DNA of 64,000 bases from Neocallimastix lanati (nom. inval.) (taxonomy: Eukaryota; Neocallimastigomycota; Neocallimastigomycetes; Neocallimastigales; Neocallimastigaceae), in assembly GCA_016946835.1 (NCBI GenBank), contig JACVTC010000080.1, positions 482,501-546,500 of the forward strand, given 5' to 3'. Under the pieces are notes generated by a model. The model saw only the letters and a program-made list of their open reading frames with translations. It had not been told where the DNA came from and did no database searches. Of the stretch, positions 40,034 to 51,519 are shown in pieces. The stretch's first letter is position 1. Each line of letters begins with the position of its first letter. The position numbers and the translations under genes are program-made.

Positions 40034-40471
40034 TTATTCTTTTAGAATACCACACCATTCTCCATTTTCAATACCCCAATTACCCTTATCATCAGTTATT
40101 ACTACAGCAATATTATTATTATTACAACATGGATAATCTGGTAATGACCAACATATCTCTTCCATCATAGATTCTCTTATAATACCACACCATTCTCCAT
40201 TTTCAATACCCCAATTGCCCATATTATCTGTATAGATTACATCTATATTCTTATCTTTACAACATGAATAATCCGGTAAGGACCAACATGTATTTTCTTC
40301 TGATTCTCTAATAATCCCACACCAATTTTCATTTTCAATACCCCAATTACCATTATCATCTGTATAAACTACATCTGTCTTTTTATTACGACAACATGGA
40401 TAATCAGGTAAAGACCAACAGCTTTCAGGAGTTGATATAATATTGATGGTGGTTGTCATTGATTTCTTAGC

Positions 40472-40505
<34 letters not shown>

Positions 40506-42193
40506 TTAAATGAAATTTCATTTGCATCTTTTTCAAAAATGTATGGGCCATCGGTAATGTTATAGGTATCTACTTCATAAGAAGTAATCTTCATTTGAAC
40601 CTTACCATTTTCATTTTTAAAATCTAAAATACCAAAAGTAGAAGAATAAGTTTGATTGTAGAAGTAAAGATAACCCATATCATAATCCTTAGTTTTATAG
40701 AGCTTACTACCCGTTGAAGAATTAGCTGTAATATACATTGTACCTTTATGATCTTTATAAATTTTGTTCCTTTCAATTTCTGTAATATTATACTTGTATT
40801 GATTTGAATTATTTATATCATAAGAAATAAAATGACTTGCAGAATAAATATGATCATGACCATTAATAACAAGATCAATTTTATTTTTATAAAGTAATTT
40901 TGTAAGCCATTGACGAAGTAATAAAACTCTTTCTTCCTCTGAGTGATTAAATCCATTACTATAAATATCATGATGAAATAATGCGATTCTCCAATCAACA
41001 CCTGGATAGGTTGAGCATGCCTTTTCCAATAATGTTTCATATTGTTCTTCAGTACCATAATTAGATTCGAGAACGATAATAAGTACATTATTATATTTAA
41101 AGAAGTAGCTATAGCCTGGGGTAACGCTAGCATAATCATATCCTGGAATTTGATTATTACTTTCAACCTCTAACGAATTTGGAGTATTAAAATGGTATCT
41201 AAAAGAAGCAGTAAACGATTCATGATTACCAACAGCTGAAGCAAATGGAACTTTTTGCATTAATTCTGGAAGCAGTAAGGATGAATACTCTTTTTCTTGT
41301 TTTATGAGATCATATTCCAATTCGTCTGGATATCTCAAAATATCTCTATCACTTGGAGATTGACCAGAGTCAGTATTATCTCCTGCAGATAAAATAAGAC
41401 TTGCTTCATTTGCTTTTGAATAAGAATTGTATATCGTCATATTCCAATTGAAGGCATCGTTCCTAAGACTTTCATCATCATCAATATATTTATCAATGGA
41501 AAGGACATTATGAGAAGCTCCAATCTGTGGATCACCAAGGAAAATAAATCTGAAATTATAGGGATCATGAGTTTTAAATTCAATTGACTCTTCCCAATTT
41601 CCATTTAAATTTCTTTGATAATAATAAGTAGAATTTGGTTCTAAACCGATAACAGTAACTTGATTACAATAATATTGGGTACCATTAATTGCTTTGCATT
41701 TATAATTTGTACCTCTAACTTCATTTTCTTTGGTTAAATATTTTGTAGTACCAAAACGAATGAGAGAATAATCCGTAGTAGTAGAATACCAACCAAAATT
41801 AAGTTGAGATTCATCTTTACCAGGTACAACAGATAACCGTTCAAAATTATTAACATCGATTTCTTTACCTTCGCCCCATTTTGATTTGAAATCATTCCAT
41901 TGCTCTCTTGTTTCATCATATCTTTCACGATCATTCCAATATGGATATCCATTTTTCATAGCACAAACAGTATAAGTTCTACCATTTACTTTAAAGTTAA
42001 ACCTTATATATATATATATATATATTAAATTTATTATATTAAAAAATAGTTATTAAAATTTCAAATAATATAATATAATATAATATAATATAATATTTAA
42101 TTATGACTTAAAAAATATGTATATATATATTATTGTATAATATTTAATTATGATTTAAAAAATGAAATTATTATTATTATTATATATATAAAA

Positions 42194-42224
<31 letters not shown>

Positions 42225-43540
42225 CCATTTTCCAAATCCACTACTGTCATCATTTGGATTAATATAATCATATTTACAGCAATTGTAAAATGAAACTAAT
42301 TTAATTTAATTATAATATATATATATATTTTTAATAAATAAAATATCATTTTTAAAAAATCAAAAATAACAAAATTTTATTTTTGGATAAAAAAAAATAC
42401 CTAATTTATATGATTTTGTCCAGCATGTTTCAGCTGTCGATGAATAATCTATTTCTTGTGTGGTTGCAATTCCACATTTCTTTCCATTTTCTTCAGACCT
42501 TTATATTTATATATAAATATTAATATTAATTTTTTTTTTTTTTTTTTACGAAATAGATCATATATACACATATATATATATATCATTTATTATACCATCT
42601 TTTTCCATATTTATCAGTAACATAATCTAAATGATTTTCTAAACAACTTTCAAAGAATAGGTATATATATATATATAAAATTTTAAATAAATAATTAATA
42701 TAGCAATATTAAAAATCAATAAAACCCTAATTTATATTAATTTAGTTTAAATAAAGTATAAAAATGTCTATAGAATATTCTTTAGATACCATTCATAACC
42801 ATGTTTTTCAGCCCAACATTTTGATGCATATGGTTCTCTAATACCACACCATTCACCAGTAGCATAATTATAATGCCTAAATATATTTTTTAATATAATT
42901 TCAATAAATCTACTTGATTTATATAAATTTATTTCAATAATATTATATTGAGAATTTCAAGCTACCAGTCACCATCACCATCAGAATAATTAATTTTTGT
43001 GTATTCAGGACAACTAAATTTTTAAAAATAAAAAAAAAAAAGGTTAAAAAAAAAATTTTATAATACAAAAAATTTTTTAAATACAATAAAGATTTTTAAA
43101 TTATTTACCATGAAACACCAAATTTCTCTGACCAACATTCTTTTTCTTGATAATCTTTTAAACCACACCAATCTCCATTTTCTTGTGCCCTAATATGAAA
43201 TTAAAACAAAATTGAAAAAAAAAAAAAAAAAAATAAAAATAAAAATAAAAATAAAAATAAAAATAAAAATAAAAAATAAAAAATATTTTATTATTTTATT
43301 ATTAATATTATTATCATTATTATTATTATTATTATTATGATGATGATGATGATTATAATTATCATAATTACTATTACTATTATAAATATACTTATAAAAT
43401 AAAAATTAAAAAATATAATTTTTATATATATTACCAATCACCATCTGAATCTGATACGTTATCAATATGATTCTCTTTACAACTAAGTAAATTATATCAA
43501 ATAAAAATAGTTATTATAGATTATTATTAACTTTCTTTTA

Positions 43541-43606
<66 letters not shown>

Positions 43607-43822
43607 TATTACTATTGGTATTATTAAAATAATAATTATAATTATTATCATTATTATCATTATTAAAAATCCAATGAATAATTTATTATTTTTTTTATAA
43701 TAATTATTATTAACTTTTAATTTATACCATTTAAAACCAAATTTCTCTGCCCAACATACTTCTTTAGCCTTAGTTAATGTTATAAATAACGATAATACAG
43801 GAATTTTTATTAAACTTTTCAT
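40034..43822 (-). CDS. Secreted dockerin / metallophosphoesterase / triple-dockerin protein without CBM1, paralogue 5 (848 aa)
   Basis: Nine exons: 43728-43822, 43435-43482, 43109-43189, 42966-43013, 42790-42876, 42596-42646, 42401-42498, 42226-42295, 40034-42002. The frame closes at 2547 nt. The signal peptide is MKSLIKIPVLSLFITLTKA. N-terminal dockerins: CWAEKFGFKCC, CWSEKFGVSCC, CWAEKHGYECC, and the degenerate CWTKSYKLVSFYNCC..VCAM. The catalytic motifs are intact (GDPQIGAS, GDNTDSG, VGNHES, FHHDIYS, NGHDHIY); the second motif has Thr where the others have Ala. After a short Thr linker come three C-terminal dockerins (CWSLPDYPCC, CWSLPDYSCC, CWSLPDYPCC, each ending ENxxWCGI). The protein stops at WCGILKE with no CBM1. 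It is probably anchored by docking alone. Closest to paralogue 4. Confidence 0.93.
43541..43606. repeat. (ATT)n microsatellite in intron 1 of paralogue 5
   Basis: About 21 triplets lie within the first intron (43483-43727), giving a spurious poly-Asn frame on the minus strand. Similar intronic (ATT)n lies in intron 4 of paralogue 2 (19340-19418). Confidence 0.95.
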
Positions 43823-46600
43823 TTGTTATTATTTTACTTTAAAAATATAAAAAAAATGAAATGTTGATTTTTATTTTTCAAATAATTATTAAATTTTAAT
43901 TTTATTTTATATTTAAATTTTTTTTCTTATTTTTAAATTTTAATTTTAATTCATATTTTTTTTTATTTTAATTTCTTTTCAAATTTTTAATTTCTTTCTG
44001 TTCTTGTTTCTATTTTTACTTTCAATTATTAATATCCTAATTTCATTTTTTTTCAAAAAAATAAAAAATTAGTATTCTTAAAAAATCAACATATTTTAAT
44101 TAATTTAAAAATTGTTAATATTTCAAATATTAAGTACTGAAAATTAAAAATAAATAATATATTCTTTCAAAGAAATATATCTTATTATTTTAATATTTTG
44201 TTTGATTATTAATTTTTTCCTTAATTTTAAAACAATAAATAATAATTCTTCAATACTATTATTGTCAATGTCATTGTAAAATTTTATTTCTATGTTTTTT
44301 TTTTATTTATATTATTAATTATTTTTATTTGTAACAATTATGTTACTATAAATAATTAATATCTTTTAAATATAGAAAAAACTTTTTTTTTTTATTTATT
44401 TATTTAAAAAGAATAATAATTAAAAATTTAGAAAAATTTTTATTAGAAGTACAATGAATAATTTATTTAAAGTACAAATGCAATAAAATATATTATTCCT
44501 TTCTATATAGTATTTATTAAAATATCTATATGAGGAAATTTATAAATATAGTCATTTTTTAAAAAAAAATTTTTTTTTTTTTTCATAAATATAATTAATA
44601 CTTTTAAATTATAATAATACTAAAATAATAATTAAAATGAACTTAATTATTATTATAATAAAATAAAAAAATTATTTAATTTTATTCAATATCTTAAAAA
44701 AAATAAAAAATAAAATCATCAAATCTTAAGCTTTAAATTTATTAAATAATTAAATCAATATTTAATATATATTTAATATTCAAAGATAAAATAAACCACA
44801 TTAACAATGCGTTACACAAATTTCAAATGTACTAGTAAAAAAAAAAAAAAAAAAATTTAAAAATATCAATTATTCATAAAGTAATATTTTATATTATTTA
44901 AAATTTTTAAAACAAAAACTTTAAAAAATTCTAATCCAATCGTATTTAGTTATAGTATAATAATATAATAATAATATATTTAAAAGATCATTATTATTAT
45001 TATTATCATTTCCTTAAAATAAAAGCCATATTCTTAATACTTTTTTTTTTTTTTTTTTGATATGTCTTGTTTACTTTTTTGTTTTTTTTTTTCCTTTTTC
45101 TTTCAATATACGAATTATTTACTATGTTATCTCTTATGATATGTAAACAGGAATTATTCACTTTTTATAACAAATAGGTTTTGTATTATTTGATTTTATA
45201 TATATTTTTTACATACAGGTCAACTATGCGTTATTTCTTTTCATAAAATATTCACAAATAAAGGATGTATAATAATTTATTGAAGTTGTACTCTTTTTAA
45301 ATGTCCTGAGCCATTCAATAATTAGTTTATATTATTTAAAAAGTAACAATGGTGCCAATATATATAAAGTGGTATTTTCAACTAATTTATCTTTTTTCAG
45401 ATATTACAATGGAATTATTTTCTAAATCATTACTGTCATATAGTTCAAACCTAATATATATATATATATTTTTTTATTTCCATTAAATCAATAATTTAGA
45501 TGAATTTAACTTTTTAAGATAATACTAAAGAGAATCATTTTTAATATATTACTTCATTATTTCAAATTGTATATAGGTTAATACATTTAAAGCTTTATAA
45601 ACACATAGAGAGATTTTACTAAAGCAATAAATATTTGGTTATATATATATATATATATATATATAAATATTGGAAGTTTTAAATAAAATAATTTTATTAT
45701 AATTTACAGGTATATAAAGTTAAGTATAAATTGAACATAATAAAAAAAAAAAAAAAAAAAAAAAGTTAAAGATATAATAAGTTTTGAGTAAAATTGTATG
45801 AAATTTAAAACATTTAAAACAATTAATATAATTCATTAATAAGTAAAATATATTGAAAAATATAATAAAAATGAAATTTTAGAAATATTAATATTCGAAA
45901 GTTAGAAATTTTTACTTTTCTTTACTTTATTATAATAACCAATAGATTATTGATATACTACATTTGATATCAATTAATAATACTATTTTAAGATGATGCT
46001 TAGTTTATTTATTTTAAGAAAGACTATACTTTATTTGCTCTCGTTAAAATATTTATTTATAATCCTATTAAAGAATTCTATATATCTATTTTGTATATAA
46101 GCTTTACAAGATTTTAACATTTATTAATATTGTGATTGTTTAGATTATGATTATGGGCAACATTTACATATTCTAGTTATATTCAAAGTGAGGAATACTT
46201 TGAGCATTATTATTCTATAGTTATATAAATTTTTAAAAAAATATATAATATTATATAATATGGTTTATATCTAATATTATATTTATTTATCCTAAACTTT
46301 ATTTTTTCATTTTTTCATTTTACTATAATTTTTTTTTTTATTATTTATTTTTTATTTATAATAATTTCTTTTTTATTTTATTTTATTTTTTTTTTTTTTT
46401 ATATTATTTTAATAGTTTCTTTTTATTTTGTTAATTATTTAAATTAATGTATAATATAATTAATAAAAGAAAGTATATTATTGTATTAGTTTAATATTTG
46501 ATATTATTATTTAATAGTTTAGTAAGTTATTTTGTTAATTAGTTAGCGTATTTGTCTATTTAGTTATTAGTTTACTTACTTATTATATTATTGGTTTAAT
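43823..46600. other. AT-rich intergenic region upstream of paralogue 5
   Basis: No supported gene. The word gcgttacacaa lies at about 44810, about 1 kb upstream of the 43822 start. The stretch 45060-45720 has more varied sequence than its surroundings, but the frames I followed on both strands hit stops quickly. Confidence 0.6.
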
Positions 46601-46619
46601 ATATTTATTACCGAAATTT

Positions 46620-47227
46620 TATTTAAATTTCAATTGGCTCGAGAAGTTCATCAATCCAAATATTAAAGTAAAAGATTTGATTAATATCAAATTTATTACA
46701 ATTATTTAAACCTAAAGTGTAAGAATCGATCAAACTAACACATTTGTCTATATATATTGGTGAATTGATGAAATTGCCATCACGATAGGAATTGGTCCTG
46801 TTTTCACCATATTCATCCAAAACTAAAAGATTCATCATTAAGAAGCATGATGCAGTGTATGTTATCGAATTTCAAGTTTAAATATCCATTATGAGTGGAG
46901 GGAATATCTCACAAAGAATATGTGGAGTAATCATAATTAGCGAATGTAATTGGAGAATCTAGGATACAAGAAGTGTACATATATGTATTGCTTGATGAGT
47001 TATACATGTAATAAGTTTTACTGTTGATAGTTGGAGGAAGTGTGGTAATAGTGGTTTCAGAACCAACTATATTATGCCATTCACTTTTTTTTTAATACCC
47101 TCATTGATCATACTTCGTCAGTAGTAACAACAACAGCATCTGAATCAGAGTAACATGAATAACTTAAAGCTTCAGAGAAGAAGACTGTGATAAATATAAC
47201 ATAAAATACTATACTTGAATGATTCAT
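46620..47227 (-). pseudogene. Broken secreted dockerin-like gene
   Basis: From an ATG at 47227 the minus strand encodes a hydrophobic leader, MNHSSIVFYVIFITVFFSEA. It runs straight into SYSCYSDSDAVVVTTDE, the first half of a dockerin (compare YPCCSNENTAVITTDE in paralogue 4) with one Cys changed to Tyr. A frameshift and stop then break it where GDWGVENGDWCGI should follow; an A-run and residual EWHNIVG remain. Downstream fragments include SETTITTLPPTINSKTYYMY and, open from 46838 to 46623, a 71-aa stretch ending FYFNIWIDELLEPIEI. I do not recognise the downstream domain. No intron is visible in the leader-dockerin junction, unlike the working paralogues. Confidence 0.6.
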
Positions 47228-47556
47228 ACATGAAAAAAAAAAAATGAAAAAAAAGGAAATAAGGAAAAAGATACATGGATGATACTTTTTTTAAAAAATT
47301 TTTTTTATAATTAATAACTTTGATAAATGATGAATTAGCAAATGATTACAGTAACAATAAAAAATAAAAAAATACTATAATCTAATCATAGAATTTTCGT
47401 TTAAAAGGATAATACTTTAAAAATATTATTCATTTTTTTATTTGTGTTTAATAATCATTACATTATTTTTTTCATTTTTTTCATTTTTTTTTTTAATACA
47501 TTTATTTTACATATTAAATTTCTTTATATATTATATTTATATATATATATTTTTTA

Positions 47557-47598
<42 letters not shown>

Positions 47599-47785
47599 TA
47601 ATTTAATTTTAATTACTGTTATTAAAATAATTTCTTATATTAATTTTTTTTTTTTTTTTTTCTTTTATTACTATTAATATTATTATTATTATTATTATTA
47701 TTTTAATTTTAATTTTTTATTATTATTTCTAATATATTTATATAAAAAAAAAATAATAATAATATAAATAAAATATATATATATA

Positions 47786-47826
<41 letters not shown>

Positions 47827-48059
47827 TTAATTTTAATTTTTTATTATTATTTGTAATATATTTATATAAAAAAAGTAATAATAATATAAATAAAATATAT
47901 ATATATATTTTTATTATTATTATTATTATTATTAAATATTATTTTAATTCCTTTAAATTATTTACATATATATTTATTTATTTATATAGAAATATTATAT
48001 TTATAAACTATTTATTATTTATATTTTATAATAGAATGGAATGATAATAACGCATTTGC
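47228..48059. other. AT-rich spacer with a ~125-bp tandem duplication
   Basis: The block ttattttaattttaattttt...atataaataaaatatatatata is present twice (about 47695-47810 and 47820-47935), each flanked by (ATT)n. The plus-strand frame at 47444-47677 is repeat translation. No gene is seen. Confidence 0.7.
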
Positions 48060-48990
48060 TTAATTGTTTTGATTAGAATTTGAATTAATCAAATCATTAT
48101 AATTACTATTATTAATATTACTAGTATTTATACCAAAAGTATTATTATTAATAATTATGTCATTATTATTAATATTATAGCCATTTTCATTTCCATTATT
48201 GTTATTATCACTAGTTATCAATGGTAATGATAATAGTATTGGAGAAAAACTATTAATACCATTGTAATTAACATTATCATTATTGTTATTATTATGGTTA
48301 TTATCATTACTAATTTCACTTCCACCATTATCATTTATCATTGGTAATGCCAATAAAGTTGGATAATTGATTGGTGAATAAAATGGTGCTAAGGTTGGCG
48401 AAAAAGTAGAAGAAATATCTGGTGAAAGAGACTGAGATACAACTCCATTAGACATAAGTGGAATTACTATATTGTTCATACTATCCATATTATTTAGATT
48501 GTTTACATTATTCATATTATTTAATGTATTCAAAGTATTCATAGTATTCATATTATTTAAATTATTTATACTATTCATAGTACTTATACTATCCATATTA
48601 TTCATATTATTTGTATTATTGGTATTATTAATTCTACCTAATGAATAATAATTATTTGGAGTACTCATATTATTTATATTATTCACATTATTGGTATTAC
48701 TGGTATTATTAATTCTACCTAATGAATAATAATTATTTGGATAATTCATATTATTCATATTATTCATATTATTGGTATTATTAATTCTGCCCAATGAATA
48801 ATAATTATTTGGAGTATTCATATTATTTATATTATTCATATTATTGGTATTATTTGTATTATTAATTCTACCTAATGAATAATAATTATTAGTGCTAATA
48901 TCTCCATTTGTTATATTATTTTGATGATTATCATTATTATTGCTAATGTTGTTATTATTGTAGTTATAATTATTTTCATTATTACCAGTA

Positions 48991-49042
<52 letters not shown>

Positions 49043-50197
49043 TAATGTTTATATCAGTAATTTCATTGTTATCGCTTGTAGTATTACTTTTGTTGCTATT
49101 ATTATTATTTTTAGTATTTTGATCATTGTTATTATTATTGTCGTTGTTATTGTCATTTTTATTGATATCACTTTTAATTTCTTTATCATTACAATCATTT
49201 AAAGATATATCTTCATAAACTTTAACCCTTTTGATTTTTTCGGTAACAATAATATCATAGTTTTTATCATCGCTATCATTATCGTCCTTATCATCACTTT
49301 TTTTCTTACGAACAATAACAAAACCTATTATTGAAATAATTAGAACTACAACAATAGCACCGCCAATTAACCCAATTATCGAACCTAAATTATTATTTTT
49401 ATTATTATCATCAGTTGGGTTATTGATATTACTTGACTTATTTTTTGATTTTAATGGTGCCTTTGATTGTTTGCTTTTTATTTCTTCAATATCATTGGAA
49501 GTGCATGGAGTAAATGAATTAGTATTAATATTTGCACATGTTTCTGACTGATAACACAAAATATCTGTTCCATCTAGTGCACAATCATTAATATTTTTAT
49601 TACCGAAATTAATAACTCTAGTTTTTAATTTAGAATTATTAGATATTTTACTGTAATAAAATAGAATAAATAAAAACAAACATGTATATGTATATATTGG
49701 TTATTAGAATTTAAATAAAAATTATTTCATTTTTAAGGGTTTTAAAATTTTATAATAAAATAATAATTATATATTTATATTTATATATTTATTTATATTC
49801 TAATTACAATTGTTTTAAATTTGGCAATTTAAATAAATCAGGGGGAAGTTCAGTTATTTCAGTACTACTAAAATCACTATAAATAATAATAAAAGTAAAG
49901 TTTAAATTAATAAATTTTACAGCAATATATATTCTTGTAATAAATAATAAAAGTATTAACTTTAAAATAAAATATTTTTAAATTAAATTGTAGTAATAAA
50001 ATAAAAATTCTTATAAATTATATTTATATTTTTTACAATTCGATTAAATCCGCTAAGGCTGTAACTTCATCCGGAATTTTTGCAATAGGATTTTCAAATA
50101 CAAATCTTTTAAATGATATTTTAAATTTTTATATTAAGTAAATTTTAATCTAATTTTATTATATCATTTATAATTAATTGTTATATATAAATATTAT

Positions 50198-50233
<36 letters not shown>

Positions 50234-51519
50234 ATATTTACAGTGTATGCATTTGTTTTGGAATATTGAATATATCTTCAACTTGATTTTTTCCAACATC
50301 ACTGTTTTTCGAATATTAACAGTTTAATAATATTTAATAATATTTAATTGATTAATAAATAAATAAATACAGATTTAATAAAATAATATATTTATAATTT
50401 TATGTTTTTTGATTTACATTTCATTAAGACTTTTAAAATTTTTTAAATCAATAGTACCAGAAATTTTATTATCCATTAAGTAACTTTAATTATTATAATT
50501 ATTAAAATTAATTTAAAAAATTCAAAAATTATAATATTGTAAATATAATAATTATAATATTATATATTAAAAATACATGCATATTTTAAATTAAAATTCA
50601 TAATATTTACAGATGTTGCAAATTTGGTAAATCGCTAAATTGAGTTGGGAATTCAGATAATGCATTATGTTCCAAGTTACTATATATTAAATATTTATAT
50701 TTTTGAAAATAAACAAATAACATGAATAATAATTATCAATTATTATTTAAATATTTATAAGCTTTTATATAAAAATAAACGTTTTATAAAATATTTCAAA
50801 AGTTCAATAAATGAAAAAAAAAAAAAAATACATTTCTGTTACTGGACAGTTTTTATTAATAAATTTTGGAATACTGGAAATATTTGATTCATAAACTTCT
50901 CTAATTATTTTTTATTTAATCATTAAAAATATTTATTATATTAAATAAAAAGATAAATATATTTTTATTATTTATAACAAATATATATATATATAATTAA
51001 AACTTACAATTTATTTAAATTTGGTTGATCGAAAAAAGTAGAAGGTAATATATTACCATTAATACCTGGAATACCGACGCCCCTTTTATTTATTTATTAA
51101 ATATTTAAAAAATATATATATATTTAATTTAAAGTTTTTAAAAAAAATTATGATAGCATTGTATATTTTAAACTTACAAAGTTATTAATCTTTCAAAAGT
51201 TGGAAATCGTGAAAATTCTGATTTTTCAGAAATATCTGATTTACTCCTAATAATTCATAAAAAATAAAAAAAGCATTATTAAACCATTTAAATAGTTCAT
51301 GTTTTTTTTAAAATATATATACATATTTGTTACTTACAATTTTAATGTAGTAATAAAACCTTCGACACATTCCGCTAAACCTTTTTTACAACATTCAGAA
51401 TCTTGGCTTTTACCTAAAAATTCATTTAATTTAGCGCAATCCTGAGAAACAGCACCAGACAATAAAATGACATTTGACAATAAATTTATTGAAAATAAAC
51501 TCACAACAAGAGATTTCAT
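48060..51519 (-). CDS. LRR receptor-like type I membrane protein with Asn-rich tail (10 exons, 772 aa)
   Basis: Exons: 51338-51519, 51178-51246, 51008-51082, 50832-50900, 50611-50679, 50418-50483, 50242-50301, 50037-50105, 49808-49876, 48060-49650 (2319 nt). The signal peptide (about residues 1-24) is followed by a Cys-containing cap (CAKL..ECCKKGLAEC). Exons 2-9 are 60-75 nt each, all phase 2, and each encodes one leucine-rich repeat of 20-25 residues, for example ITELPPDLFKLPNLKQL. A Cys-bearing C-cap with NDCALDGTDILCYQ follows. One transmembrane helix at about 331-356 is followed by RKKKSDDKDD, so the tail is cytoplasmic. The tail holds poly-Asn and four copies of a ~27-residue unit containing YYSLGRINNT. 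No kinase domain is seen. It is probably a cell-surface recognition or adhesion protein; the ligand is unknown. The start was chosen for the signal peptide. Confidence 0.88.

Noticed and set aside
43538-43822. 94-aa frame with leader peptide and poly-Asn tail
   Set aside because: The first 31 codons are the real exon 1 of paralogue 5; the rest is intron 1 with (ATT)n.
45060-45720. More complex stretch in the spacer upstream of paralogue 5, with an ATG at about 45410
   Set aside because: The frame ends after a few codons in TA repeats; no acceptor/donor pair gives a sensible extension.
48921-49202. Plus-strand Ile/Val-rich frame
   Set aside because: Antisense of the Asn-rich tail of the LRR protein.
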